In this document: piece after piece, positions 42,874-52,276 of the stretch
Layout: every line of letters begins with the position of its first letter
Numbering within the stretch: the stretch's first letter is position 1
Source: Kitasatospora sp. NA04385
GTDB lineage: Bacteria; Actinomycetota; Actinomycetes; Streptomycetales; Streptomycetaceae
Assembly: GCF_013364235.1 (NCBI RefSeq)
Contig: NZ_CP054919.1
Location: 7,985,603 to 8,049,602 of the forward strand
Length of the DNA stretch: 64,000 nt
Reading direction: 5' to 3'
Notes under the pieces: generated by a model
The model's database searches: none
What the model was told of the DNA's origin: nothing
What the model saw: the letters and a program-made list of their open reading frames with translations, nothing else
Translations under genes and position numbers: made by a program

Positions 42874-45750
42874 TCAGGCGACGGTGAAGGCGGCGAGCCG
42901 GACCGGCCCGCGCAGGGCGACCCGCAGGTCGTGCACGCCGTGCGGCGCGCCGTCCAGCGCGGCCGTGACGGTCGTCCAGGCGTAGCGGCCGCCGGTGGGC
43001 GGGACGGCGAGGGCGGCGAGCACCTGCCCGTCCACCGCGAACTCCAGCTCGGCGGCGTCCGCGGCGTCCGCGCCGTCCGTGCCGTCCGCACCGTCCAGTG
43101 CCACCTCCGCCGACACCTGCCGGGCGCCGGTCAACTCGACCGTGGAGAACAAGAGTTCGGCATCCGATCCGGCGGGGGTGACCGCATCGCCGTCCGTCCG
43201 GCTGGCGTCGACCAGGGCGATGCCGCGGTGCGCGTCGAAGTCCGCCGCCGCGGTGCGCCGGCCCAGGACGGCGCGGGGTGCGGGGGCCGGGCCCTCGACG
43301 GTCAGTTCGGCGGTGGCCCGGACGTCCTCGGCGGAGGCGCCGGCGAGCAGCCGGTAGCGGCCCGGGTCGACGGCGAACGCGCCGGTGGCGACGTCCCAGT
43401 GGGCCAGGTGCGCGGCGGCCGGGAGGTCGAAGACCAGGCGGCGGCTCCGGCCGGGCGCCAGGGTGATCTTCCGGAAGTCGGCCAGCCTGCGGCGCGGCGC
43501 CTGGTAGCGGGCCTCCAGCGGTTGCACGTACAGCTGCACCACCTCGGTGCCGCCGCGGGTGCCGGTGTTGCTGACGGTCAGCGCGGCCCGCACCGTGCCG
43601 TCCTGGCCGAGGACGGCCTCCTCGACCTCCAACTCGCCGTACTGGAAGGTGCCGTAGGACAGGCCGTGGCCGAACGGGTAGCGCGGCGCGGCCCGGTGGT
43701 ACTGGTACGTCCAGCCGGCCTGGATGATGTCGTAGTCCAGCGGGTGCGGCAGCTCGTCGTCGCCGCGGTACCAGGTCTGCGGCAGGCGCCCGGCCGGGTC
43801 GGCGTCGCCGAACAGCACGTCGGCGAGGGCGTGGCCGGTCTCCTGGCCGCCGTGCGAGGTCCACAGGACGGCGGGCAGGTGCTCGTCGGCCCAGTCGACG
43901 GCGTACGGGTAGCTGCTCATCACGATCAGCGCGGTGTCCGGGCGGACGGCGGCGACCGCCTTCAGCAGCTCCTCCTGGGCGGGCGGCAGGGCCAGGCCCG
44001 GCCGGTCCAGGGTCTCGCGGCCGTGGATCAGCGGGTGGTTGCCCAGCACCACTACGGCGAGGTCGGCGCCGACGGCCGCGGCGACGGCCTCCGCCCGTCC
44101 GTCGCGCAGCAGTTCGCGGGTGAAGCGCTCGGCGCCGGCGGCGTCCTCGGCGGTGACCGCGAGGGTGCCGTCGGCCGCGGCGGCCGCGTACCGGCCGGTC
44201 AGCACGGACTGCAGCAGCACGGCCCCGCCGTCCGCCTCGACCAGGCGGAAGGTCTCGTGCACGTCCCAGCTCTTGACCACGGTCCGGTCGGCGGCCAGCG
44301 AGCCGTCCTCCCGGACGGAGAGGAAGCGCCCGCTGTCGGCGGCGCGCAGGGTGAGCACGCCCAGGCCCCAGTCGCCGAGGTCGAAGGCGGTGCCGTTCAG
44401 CGGCTCGCCGGTGGAGGCGGCCCGCAGCAGGACCCGGTCGATGCCCTCGTGCACCGTCAACTCACCGCCCGCGGGGGCGAGTCGGGCGCGTAGGCCGTCG
44501 GCGACGGTGACCGCGTAGGGCAGCGTGCCGGAGTACCAGTCCTCGAACAGCGCGTCGCCGTGCGGGCCGATCACCGCGATCTTCTTCGTCGGGTCGGTGA
44601 GCGGCAGCAGGCCGGTGTTCTTCAGCAGCACGGTCGACTCCGCGGCCGCCCGGCGGGCCAGCGCGCGGTGCGGGGCGCTGTCGACCACCTCGGCGCCGAT
44701 CTTCGCGTACGGGTCCAGCTCGGGGTCGAACTCGCCCATCCGGAACCGCAGTTCGAACTGCCGACGGACCGCGAGGTCGACGTCCTGCTGGTCGATCAGG
44801 CCGCGCTCCAGGGCCTCGCGGAGCCGGCCGAGGACGGTCGCGCTGTCCTCGCCGTGGTCGGTGAAGGAGTCGATGCCGGCCTTCAGCGCGGCGGCGTGGC
44901 CCTCGGCGTGGTCGTCGAAGTAGTGCTCGGGGTCGACCAGGTTGGACGGGGCCTCGGCGTCGGAGACCACGAACAGCTCCCGGCCGGTCGGCTCGGCCCA
45001 GCGGCGCAGCTCGGTCCGCAGCAGCGGGGAGACGTGGCAGGGGCGGCCGTTGACCAGGTTGTACGCGGCCATCACCCCGGTGGCCGCGCCGGAGGCGACC
45101 GCGGGCTCGAAGGCGGCCAGGTCGTACTCGTGCAGGACGCGCGGGCGCAGGCCGGAGGAGGTGGTGCAGCGGTCGTCCTCGTTGTTGTACGCGAGGAAGT
45201 GCTTGAGCACCGGGGCGGCTCGCAGGTAGGTCGGGTCGTCGCCGGCCAGGCCGCGGCAGAATGCCTCGCCGAGGCGGGCGGCGTGCACCGGGTCCTCCGA
45301 GTAGCCCTCCTCGTTGCGGCCCCAGCGCGGGTCGCGCAGCAGGTTCAGCACCGGGGCCCAGGCCTGCAGGCTGTTGGGGCCGCGGTCGGGGGCGACGGCG
45401 GGGGAGCGGTGGTGGTGGAAGGCGCGCAGTTCGACCGAGGTCGCCTCGGCGACCTCGCGGACCAGCTCCTCGTCCCAGCTCGCGCCGAGGCCGACGGCCT
45501 GCGGGAACACGGTGGCCGTGCCCAGCCAGGAGACGCCGTGCAGGGCCTCCGCGCCGGTGCGGAACGCGCCGATGCCCAGGCGGGGCACGGCGGGGGCGTA
45601 CTGGTGGAGCATCGAGAGGCGCTCGGCGGGGGAGAGCCTGGACAGCAGGTCGTCGACGCGCTTGTCCAGCGGAAGCGCGGAATCGCGGAACGGGTACCGC
45701 TCGGCCGGGGTCTCGGCGGCGGAGGGGGACGGGGAACTCAACGGGCTCAC
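42874..45750 (-). CDS. GH3 beta-glucosidase with inserted beta-trefoil-like module
   Basis: A 958-aa enzyme without signal peptide. The GH3 N-terminal barrel (about 30-340) has the nucleophile Asp264 in FVVSDAEAPS and KHFLAYNN. The GH3 C-domain (about 370-640) is interrupted at about 440-548 by a beta-trefoil/fascin-like insert (LGVLTLRAADSGRFLSV, VLLQSVLTGRYAAA). A fibronectin-like domain (about 700-790) and a C-terminal beta-sandwich like CBM6 (about 850-958) follow. It would remove glucose from the non-reducing end of de-xylosylated backbones. GTG 45750 is the only usable start; SD weak. Divergent from the SBP gene. Confidence 0.9.
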   Translation of the reverse strand: MSPLSSPSPSAAETPAERYPFRDSALPLDKRVDDLLSRLSPAERLSMLHQYAPAVPRLGIGAFRTGAEALHGVSWLGTATVFPQAVGLGASWDEELVREVAEATSVELRAFHHHRSPAVAPDRGPNSLQAWAPVLNLLRDPRWGRNEEGYSEDPVHAARLGEAFCRGLAGDDPTYLRAAPVLKHFLAYNNEDDRCTTSSGLRPRVLHEYDLAAFEPAVASGAATGVMAAYNLVNGRPCHVSPLLRTELRRWAEPTGRELFVVSDAEAPSNLVDPEHYFDDHAEGHAAALKAGIDSFTDHGEDSATVLGRLREALERGLIDQQDVDLAVRRQFELRFRMGEFDPELDPYAKIGAEVVDSAPHRALARRAAAESTVLLKNTGLLPLTDPTKKIAVIGPHGDALFEDWYSGTLPYAVTVADGLRARLAPAGGELTVHEGIDRVLLRAASTGEPLNGTAFDLGDWGLGVLTLRAADSGRFLSVREDGSLAADRTVVKSWDVHETFRLVEADGGAVLLQSVLTGRYAAAAADGTLAVTAEDAAGAERFTRELLRDGRAEAVAAAVGADLAVVVLGNHPLIHGRETLDRPGLALPPAQEELLKAVAAVRPDTALIVMSSYPYAVDWADEHLPAVLWTSHGGQETGHALADVLFGDADPAGRLPQTWYRGDDELPHPLDYDIIQAGWTYQYHRAAPRYPFGHGLSYGTFQYGELEVEEAVLGQDGTVRAALTVSNTGTRGGTEVVQLYVQPLEARYQAPRRRLADFRKITLAPGRSRRLVFDLPAAAHLAHWDVATGAFAVDPGRYRLLAGASAEDVRATAELTVEGPAPAPRAVLGRRTAAADFDAHRGIALVDASRTDGDAVTPAGSDAELLFSTVELTGARQVSAEVALDGADGTDGADAADAAELEFAVDGQVLAALAVPPTGGRYAWTTVTAALDGAPHGVHDLRVALRGPVRLAAFTVA

Positions 45751-45861
45751 CCCAGGATGATGGTGCGGTGCGGTCGGTCATCGAAGCGAATCGACGCTGA
45801 CACGAAGCATCGACCGTGTCAACTCCCTGTAGCAATACGGGGAATGGATTTGTCCAGGCAC
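45751..45861 (-). promoter_or_regulatory. GH3 promoter side of the divergent region
   Basis: Minus-strand TTGACA (45822-45817) is a good -35, but the -10 at 17-18 bases is weak. TCGAAGCGAATCGA (45781-45794) and CGAAGCATCGA (about 45803-45813) resemble the LacI-type half-sites CAAGCGCTTCGA seen on the other side. Confidence 0.5.
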
Positions 45862-45890
45862 TTGTCTAACCGGAAACGCGCCGTTAGTGT
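45862..45890 (+). promoter_or_regulatory. Promoter of the sugar ABC importer operon
   Basis: TTGTCT (45862-45867), 17-bp spacer, TAGTGT (45885-45890). The expected start of transcription is about 45897, just before the tandem operator. Confidence 0.68.
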
Positions 45891-45900
45891 CGCCGCAACA

Positions 45901-45932
45901 TCAAGCGCTTCGACAGTCAAGCGCTTCGACAG
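45901..45932 (+). promoter_or_regulatory. Tandem 16-bp LacI-type operator
   Basis: TCAAGCGCTTCGACAG occurs twice back to back (45901-45916, 45917-45932). Each copy has the palindrome AAGCGCTT, the CpG-centred core usual for LacI-family operators. It lies right after the predicted promoter, so binding would block transcription. The LacI protein at 49734 is the likely partner. Confidence 0.8.
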
Positions 45933-45969
45933 CGCCCGGTGCAGGGCGTCGCGGAAGGGCCTCCCCACC

Positions 45970-47652
45970 ATGAGAACCGAGCTGAACCGCAGATCCTTCG
46001 TCACCGCCGCGGTCTCCGTCGCCGGAGCAGCGGCGATGACCCCCCTGCTGGCCGCCTGCGGGGGCGGCGGCTCGAAGCACAAGACCGGCGCGAACTCCGC
46101 CGAGGGCGTCAAGTCGGCCCTGCCGGCCTTCGCCGCCAGCACCTCCGTGACCCCGGACATCCCCTCGGTCTCCGGCGCGGACGGCGCGGTGACCGACCCG
46201 GCCTTCCTGACCTACCCGGCCAGCCCGGTCGCCACGGTCTCCGGCGTGCCCGGCAAGGGCGGCAGCTACACGGCCGTCACCCCGCTGTGGGGCACCGTCC
46301 CGCCCGCGGGCAACTCGTTCTACACCGCGATGAACAAGGCCCTCGGCGTCACGATGGAGATGAAGCCGGCCGACGGCAACAACTACGCCACCATCATCCC
46401 CACCATGACCGCGGCCAAGAAGCTGCCGGACTGGATCCAGCTCCCGACCTGGTGGAACTCGAACTTCAACGTCGGCGAGCTCGCCGCCAGCCAGTTCGCC
46501 GACCTCACCCCCCACCTGGCCGGCGACAAGGTCGAGAAGTACCCGAACCTGGCCGCCATCCCCACCGGCGCCTGGCAGGCCGGCATCTGGGGCGACAAGC
46601 TCTACGGCATCCCGGTCTTCTCCACCGGCTTCTCCATCGCCGGCACCACCTTCTACCGCCGGGACGTCCTGGAGGCCAGGGGCATCACCGCGGACCAGGT
46701 CAAGACCCTCGACGACCTGATGAACCTGGGCAAGGAGCTCACCGACGAGAAGGCCGGCACCTGGGCCTTCGACGACGTGTGGACCTACCTCTTCCCGTTC
46801 TTCGGCGTCCCCAACAAGTGGAAGCTCGCCGACGGCAAGCTCGTCCACAAGTACGAGACCCCGGAACTGCTGGAAGCGCTCGACTGGCACTACAGGCTCG
46901 CCACCGCCGGCTACCTGCACCCCGACGCCGTCGCCGGCAACAACGCCGACGCCAACACCCGCTTCTACGCCGGCAAGACCCTGATCCAGGGCGGCGGCCC
47001 CGGCGCCTGGAACCTCGCCGACCACCTGTCCGGCACCGCCGCCACCCCCGGCTTCCGCCGCGGCTCGTTCGACTTCCTCACCGCGAAGGCCGGCGCCACG
47101 CCCTCGCTGTTCATGGGCTCCTCCACCACCATGATGAGCTACCTCAACGCCAAGCTGAAGCCCGAGCAGATCGAGGAACTGCTCGCCGTCGCCGACTACC
47201 TGGCCGCGCCGTACGGGACCGCCGAGTACACGATGGTCAACTTCGGCGTCGAGGGCACCCACTACACCCGGGTCGACGGCGTGCCCACCGCCAACGACGA
47301 GGGCAAGAAGGACGTCCAGGCGCAGACCTACCCGTTCCTGGCCACCGCCTCCTCGGTGATCTCCAACCCCGGCGCCGACCAGGTCACCAAGGACATCGCC
47401 GCCTTCCAGGCCGCCAACGTCAAGTACCTCTACAAGCCGCTGTTCTGGAACATGAACATCTCGATGCCGCAGAACATCGCGACCATCGACACCGCGCAGG
47501 CCGTCGAGGACACCATCAAGGACTGCTACCACGGCAAGAAGAAGGTGTCCGACGTCCAGGCGGCCATCTCCGGCTGGAAGTCCGGCGGCGGCGACCGCCT
47601 CAAGCAGTGGATGACCGACAACGTCCTGAGCAAGTACGGAACGGGTCAGTGA
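45970..47652 (+). CDS. Sugar ABC transporter substrate-binding lipoprotein (Tat-type)
   Basis: A 560-aa extracellular binding protein. LNRRSFVT at residues 5-12 is a twin-arginine motif, and LLAAC gives the lipidated Cys30. The mature domain has TFYRRDVLEARGITADQVKTL and GTWAFDDVWTYLFPFFG, typical of large oligosaccharide-binding SBPs of the LplA class. It should deliver oligosaccharides to the two permeases that follow. ATG 45970 has GGAAGGG eleven bases upstream. The stop overlaps the next start by four bases. Regulated by the tandem operator just upstream. Confidence 0.92.
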   Translation: MRTELNRRSFVTAAVSVAGAAAMTPLLAACGGGGSKHKTGANSAEGVKSALPAFAASTSVTPDIPSVSGADGAVTDPAFLTYPASPVATVSGVPGKGGSYTAVTPLWGTVPPAGNSFYTAMNKALGVTMEMKPADGNNYATIIPTMTAAKKLPDWIQLPTWWNSNFNVGELAASQFADLTPHLAGDKVEKYPNLAAIPTGAWQAGIWGDKLYGIPVFSTGFSIAGTTFYRRDVLEARGITADQVKTLDDLMNLGKELTDEKAGTWAFDDVWTYLFPFFGVPNKWKLADGKLVHKYETPELLEALDWHYRLATAGYLHPDAVAGNNADANTRFYAGKTLIQGGGPGAWNLADHLSGTAATPGFRRGSFDFLTAKAGATPSLFMGSSTTMMSYLNAKLKPEQIEELLAVADYLAAPYGTAEYTMVNFGVEGTHYTRVDGVPTANDEGKKDVQAQTYPFLATASSVISNPGADQVTKDIAAFQAANVKYLYKPLFWNMNISMPQNIATIDTAQAVEDTIKDCYHGKKKVSDVQAAISGWKSGGGDRLKQWMTDNVLSKYGTGQ

Positions 47653-48629
47653 GCACGGCGCGATCGGAGCGGGGCGAGGGCACCCCGGGCCGCAGGACCA
47701 GCGGGAGGAACGGCGCCGTCCGGCCGAACTGGCGGGTCAGGCTGCGGCGCGACCGGACGCTGCTGCTGATGACCCTCCCGGCCGTGGTCCTGCTGCTGGT
47801 CTTCAACTACGCGCCGCTGTTCGGCCTGGTCACCGCGTTCCAGTACTACGACCCGCTGGTCGGCGTGCGCGACAGCGAATGGGCCGGCCTCGCGCAGTTC
47901 CAACAGCTGTTCCACGACCCGCTGTTCTGGGGGGCGCTGAAGAACACCCTCTGGCTCAGCCTCGTCCAGCTGGTGCTGTTCTTCCCCGTTCCGATCGCGC
48001 TGGCCCTGCTGCTCAACACAGTGCTCAGCGAACGGCTGCGCAACTTCGTCCAGTCCGTGGTCTACCTGCCGCACTTCTTCTCCTGGGTGCTGGCCATCAC
48101 GATCTTCCAGCAGATGCTCGGCGGCGCCGGCATCCTCAACCACTTCCTGCGGCAGAACGACATCGCCCCCTGGGACATCACCACCAACCCGCACACCTTC
48201 GCCCTCCTGGTCACCTCGCAGGCGATCTGGAAGGAGGCCGGCTGGGGCATCATCGTCTTCCTCGCCGCACTGGCCGCCATCAACACCGACCTGTACGAGG
48301 CGGCCGCGGTCGACGGCGCCGGACGCTGGCGCCGGACGTGGCACATCACCCTGCCCGGCCTGCGCGGCGTGATCGTGCTGATGCTGGTGCTGCGCCTGGG
48401 CAACGCGCTGACCGTCGGCTTCGAGCAGTTCCTGATCCAGCGCGAGGCGGTCGGCCACGAATCCGCCGACGTGCTCGACACCTTCTCCTTCTACTACGGC
48501 ATCGCCACCGGCAACTACAGCTTCGGCGCCGCGGCCGGCCTCTTCAAGAGCGTCATCTCGCTGCTGCTGATCTGGGGCGCCAACAAGCTGGCGCACGCCT
48601 TCGGCGAGGACGGGTTGTACCGCAGATGA
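47649..48629 (+). CDS. ABC sugar permease, LplB type
   Basis: A 326-aa membrane protein with six helices. The cytoplasmic EAA loop is EAAAVDGAGRWRRTWHITLPGL, the ATPase docking motif. LLVFNYAPLFGLVTAFQYYDP is typical of the LplB branch. GTG 47649 overlaps the SBP stop (GTGA), and its own stop overlaps the next ATG (ATGA), so translation is coupled. No ATPase gene is present; in Streptomyces a shared ATPase, MsiK, serves such importers. Confidence 0.92.
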   Translation: MSTARSERGEGTPGRRTSGRNGAVRPNWRVRLRRDRTLLLMTLPAVVLLLVFNYAPLFGLVTAFQYYDPLVGVRDSEWAGLAQFQQLFHDPLFWGALKNTLWLSLVQLVLFFPVPIALALLLNTVLSERLRNFVQSVVYLPHFFSWVLAITIFQQMLGGAGILNHFLRQNDIAPWDITTNPHTFALLVTSQAIWKEAGWGIIVFLAALAAINTDLYEAAAVDGAGRWRRTWHITLPGLRGVIVLMLVLRLGNALTVGFEQFLIQREAVGHESADVLDTFSFYYGIATGNYSFGAAAGLFKSVISLLLIWGANKLAHAFGEDGLYRR

Positions 48630-49630
48630 GCCACTCACCCACCACCGCCCGCGAGGGCGCCGCACCGCCGGCGCCCGCCGCCCCCGCGCCCTGGCCGGGC
48701 GGGCTTCCCAAGCAGAGCCGCCCCCGCGCCCGGGCCGGGCGGGCCCCCTGGGAGGAGCCGCCCACCCTGGTCGGCCGGGGCGCCAAGGGCGTCACCCTGG
48801 CCGGTGTGATCGCCGCCGTGGCCGTCCCGCTCTGGATCATCGCGCTGACCAGCGTCTCCACCCCCGGCGCCGTCAACCGGGCCGGCGGACTGGTGGTCCG
48901 GCCCGACGGCATCACCTTCGACGCCTACCGGCAGATGCTCGGCGACGGCACCGTCCGCACCGCCCTGACGGTCAGCTTCGCGATCACGATCGTCGGCACC
49001 CTGGTCTCGATGGCCGTCTCGGTGACGGCCGCCTACGGCCTGTCCCGCTCCGAGTCCTTCGCGCACCGCCCGATCCTGACCCTGCTGATCGTCACCATGT
49101 TCGTCAGCGGCGGCCTGATCCCGACCTTCCTGGTCGTCACCGGACTCGGCGGCTACGACCGGTGGTGGTCGCTGGTCCTGCCCGGCGCGGTGTCGGTGTT
49201 CAACATCCTGGTGCTGCGCTCGTTCTACTCCACCACCTCCGCCGACCTGATCGACGCCGCCCGGCTCGACGGCGCCGGCGACTGGCGGATCCTGTGGTCC
49301 GTGGTGCTGCCCACCTCCCGGGCCGTCACCGCGGTGATCGCCCTGTTCTACGCCGTCGGCTACTGGAACTCGTTCTTCAACGTGATGCTCTACATGCCGA
49401 CCTCGGCCGAGAAGTGGCCGCTGCAGTACGTGCTGCTGACCTACGTCAACCGCGGCAACGGCCTGCCCGGGTCCGTCAACTCCGGCTTCGGCGCCGCCAA
49501 CGCGCAGACCGCGCCGCTCACCCTCCAGATGGCCGTCGTGGTCCTCACCCTGGTGCCGCTGCTCATGGTCTACCCGTTCATGCAGAAGCACTTCCGCACC
49601 GGCGTCCTCACCGGCGCCGTCAAGGGCTGA
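48626..49630 (+). CDS. ABC sugar permease, LplC/YtcP type
   Basis: A 334-aa membrane protein. A Pro/Ala-rich cytosolic lead (about 1-50) precedes six helices. The EAA loop reads DAARLDGAGDWRILWSVVLPTS, with Asp in place of the first Glu. LVVTGLGGYDRWWSLVLPGAVSVFN and YWNSFFNVMLYM match the LplC partner of LplB permeases. ATG 48626 overlaps the preceding stop by four bases. It completes the importer; the substrate is presumably the branched oligosaccharide the neighbouring enzymes cleave. Confidence 0.92.
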   Translation: MSHSPTTAREGAAPPAPAAPAPWPGGLPKQSRPRARAGRAPWEEPPTLVGRGAKGVTLAGVIAAVAVPLWIIALTSVSTPGAVNRAGGLVVRPDGITFDAYRQMLGDGTVRTALTVSFAITIVGTLVSMAVSVTAAYGLSRSESFAHRPILTLLIVTMFVSGGLIPTFLVVTGLGGYDRWWSLVLPGAVSVFNILVLRSFYSTTSADLIDAARLDGAGDWRILWSVVLPTSRAVTAVIALFYAVGYWNSFFNVMLYMPTSAEKWPLQYVLLTYVNRGNGLPGSVNSGFGAANAQTAPLTLQMAVVVLTLVPLLMVYPFMQKHFRTGVLTGAVKG

Positions 49631-49733
49631 ACCACCGCGGCCGGACGGCGGGAACCACGCACCACCCGGCGTCAGTAACCTGGCGCCACAGGGGCCGCAC
49701 ACCCCAACGACCAGGAAAGCAGGAACCGCACCC

Positions 49734-50792
49734 ATGGTGACTCTCGCCGACGTGGCCCGGCACGCGGGCGTCTCGCCCAGCACCGTCAGCTACGTGCTCA
49801 GCGGCAAGCGCTCGATCTCGGAGGCCACCCGCCGCCGCGTCCAGCACGCCGTCGAGGAACTCGGCTACCACCCCAACGCCGGCGCCCGCGCGCTCGCCGG
49901 ACGGCGCTCCCACATCATCGCCCTCGTCGTGCCGCTGCGCACCGACGTGTACGTGCCGATCATGATGGAGATCGCCGTCTCGGTCACCATGGCGGCCCGC
50001 CAGCACGGCTACGACGTGCTGCTGATCACCAACGACGAAGGCCCCGACGGGGTCCGCCGGGTCGCCGCCAGCGGCCTGGCGGACGGGGTCATCCTGATGG
50101 ACGTCGAACTCGACGACGAACGCATCCCCGTCCTGCGCGAACAGGGCATCCAGGCCTCGATGATCGGCCTGCCCGCCGACAGCTCCGGCCTGTCCTGCGT
50201 CGACCACGATTTCGCCGCGGCCGGTGCCCAGTGCGCCGACCACCTCGCCGACCTCGGCCACCGGGACGTCGCCTTCATCGGCTACGCGCCCGCCGTCTAC
50301 CACCGGCACGCCGGCTACGCCGAACGCACCCTGACCGGATTCCGGGAGCGCGCCCTCGAACGCGGCCTGAGATTCCTGCACCGCCCCTGCGAAGGCACCT
50401 ACGAATCCACGGCCGGCACCCTGGCCCGCATCCTCGCCGACCGCCCCGACACCACCGGCTTCGTGGTGCAGAACGAGAACGCCATCGGCCCGCTGCTGCA
50501 ACTGCTGCCCACCAGCGGACGCACCGTCCCCGAGGACGCCTCGGTGGTCGCGCTCTGCCCCGAACAGCTCGCCGAGCAGTACGCCCCCGGCCTCACCGCC
50601 GTCACCGGCCCCGCCCAGGAACTCGGCCGGGTCGCCGTCGACCAGGTGATGCGCCGGATCGCCGCCGCCGAACGCGGCACCGACCCCGAGGACGAACTCG
50701 TCCTGCTCACCCCCGTCCTCACCCCCCGGCAGAGCAGCGGACCGCTGCTCACCCCCGTCCCACCCGCCCGAAGGAGGGAGCGCCACCCGTGA
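49734..50792 (+). CDS. LacI-family repressor of the oligosaccharide cluster
   Basis: A 352-aa regulator. The HTH (about 3-50) is TLADVARHAGVSPSTVSYVLSG followed by the hinge helix NAGARALAGRRS. The sugar-binding domain has IIALVVPLRTDVYVPIMMEIA and GVILMDVELDDERI. It starts an operon whose other genes are glycoside hydrolases and an esterase. The likely operator is the tandem AAGCGCTT site at 45901-45932, released by an oligosaccharide or sugar product. ATG 49734 follows AGGA by about ten bases. The stop overlaps the GH43 start. Confidence 0.93.
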   Translation: MVTLADVARHAGVSPSTVSYVLSGKRSISEATRRRVQHAVEELGYHPNAGARALAGRRSHIIALVVPLRTDVYVPIMMEIAVSVTMAARQHGYDVLLITNDEGPDGVRRVAASGLADGVILMDVELDDERIPVLREQGIQASMIGLPADSSGLSCVDHDFAAAGAQCADHLADLGHRDVAFIGYAPAVYHRHAGYAERTLTGFRERALERGLRFLHRPCEGTYESTAGTLARILADRPDTTGFVVQNENAIGPLLQLLPTSGRTVPEDASVVALCPEQLAEQYAPGLTAVTGPAQELGRVAVDQVMRRIAAAERGTDPEDELVLLTPVLTPRQSSGPLLTPVPPARRRERHP

Positions 50793-52258
50793 CGGCCGAC
50801 CGCCCGCGCAACCCCGTCGTCCCCGGCTTCCACCCCGACCCGAGCGTCTGCCGGGTCGGCGCGGACTACTACCTGGCCTGCTCCAGCTTCGAGTACCACC
50901 CCGGCGTGCCGATCCTGCACAGCCGCGACCTGGTCCACTGGCGGCAGATCGGCAACGCCCTCGCCGACCTGCCGCTCCCGCCCGGCACCCCCTCCTCCGG
51001 CGGCGTCCACGCCCCCACCCTGCGCCACCACGACGGCCGGTTCTGGTTGATCACCACCGAGGTCGGCACCGGAAACCTGCTGGTCACCGCCGCGGACCCG
51101 GCCGGGCCCTGGTCCGCGCCCGTCCGGCTGCCCGACGTCCCCGGCATCGACCCCGACCTGGCCTGGGACGAGGACGGCACCTGCTGGTGCACCGTCGCCG
51201 GCATCGCCCAGCTGCGGATCGACCCGGCCACCGGCCGGGCCCTGGAGGCGCCCCGCCCGCTGTGGTCCGGCACCCGGCAGGCCCCCGAGGCGCCGCACCT
51301 GTACCGGATCGGCGACTGGTGGTACCTGCTGATCGCCGAGGGCGGCACCGAACGCGCCCACAGCGTCTCGATCGCCCGCGCCCGCCGCCCCGACGGCCCC
51401 TACCGGCCCTGCCCGGACAACCCGCTGCTCACCCACGCCGGACGCCCCAGCCCGATCCAGAACACCGGCCACGCCGACCTGGTCCAGGGCCCCGACGGCA
51501 GCTGGTGGGCCCTGCTGCTCGGCGTCCGCCCGCGCGGCGGCACCCCCGGCTGGCACCCGCTCGGCCGCGAGACCTACCTGACGCCCGTCAGCTGGGTCGA
51601 CGAGTGGCCGGTGATCGCCGAAGTGCCCGTCGAACTCCCGCAGATCCCCTGGGAGTTGCACCCCTGGCCGGCCGAGCCCGGCCGGGAGGACTTCGACGGC
51701 CCGCTGCCCCCGCAGTGGCTCTCCGTCCGCGACCGCCCCGCCGACCGCGTCACCACCGCGCAGCGCCCCGGCCGGCTCACCCTGCACGCCCGCGACGGCC
51801 ACGTCGACGACACCTTCACCGGCCGTCGCCAGCAGCACCACGCCGTCCGCGCCCGCACCCGGCTCGACACCGCCGACGGCACCGGCGGCCTCGCCGTCCG
51901 CCTCGACGACGAACACGCCTACACCGTCGAAGCCGACGGCCGGCGCGTCCGGGTCGTCACCCATCTCGGCGGGCAGGTCACCGTCGCCGCCGAACGCGAA
52001 CTCCCGCACCCCGACGTGGTGCTGCGCGTCGAGACCGCCCCCGCCGCCCCGCGCGGCCCGCGCACCGGACCCGACGCCCTCGCCCTCGGCTTCGAACGGC
52101 CGGACGGCACCTTTGAGCCGCTCGCCACCCTCGACGGCCGCCACCTCACCACCGAGGTGGCCGGCGGCTTCACCGGCCGGGTCATCGGCCTCTACGCCGC
52201 CGAAGGCACCGCGCACTTCGACTGGTTCGAACTCCAGCCCCTCCGCCCGGGCGACTGA
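50789..52258 (+). CDS. GH43 arabinofuranosidase/xylosidase-type enzyme
   Basis: A 489-aa cytosolic enzyme. The five-bladed propeller (about 5-300) has the GH43 catalytic triad regions: GFHPDPS (base Asp17), GIDPDLAWD (modulator Asp) and APEAPHLYR (acid Glu). QNTGHADLVQGPDGSWWALLLG is characteristic. A C-terminal beta-sandwich (about 315-489) matches the GH43_C2-type accessory domain of beta-xylosidases/arabinofuranosidases. No signal peptide. GTG 50789 overlaps the LacI stop (GTGA) and has AGGAGG upstream. In this context it could trim arabinose or xylose side groups. Confidence 0.9.
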   Translation: MTADRPRNPVVPGFHPDPSVCRVGADYYLACSSFEYHPGVPILHSRDLVHWRQIGNALADLPLPPGTPSSGGVHAPTLRHHDGRFWLITTEVGTGNLLVTAADPAGPWSAPVRLPDVPGIDPDLAWDEDGTCWCTVAGIAQLRIDPATGRALEAPRPLWSGTRQAPEAPHLYRIGDWWYLLIAEGGTERAHSVSIARARRPDGPYRPCPDNPLLTHAGRPSPIQNTGHADLVQGPDGSWWALLLGVRPRGGTPGWHPLGRETYLTPVSWVDEWPVIAEVPVELPQIPWELHPWPAEPGREDFDGPLPPQWLSVRDRPADRVTTAQRPGRLTLHARDGHVDDTFTGRRQQHHAVRARTRLDTADGTGGLAVRLDDEHAYTVEADGRRVRVVTHLGGQVTVAAERELPHPDVVLRVETAPAAPRGPRTGPDALALGFERPDGTFEPLATLDGRHLTTEVAGGFTGRVIGLYAAEGTAHFDWFELQPLRPGD

Positions 52259-52276
52259 ACGGACAGGAACACCCCC

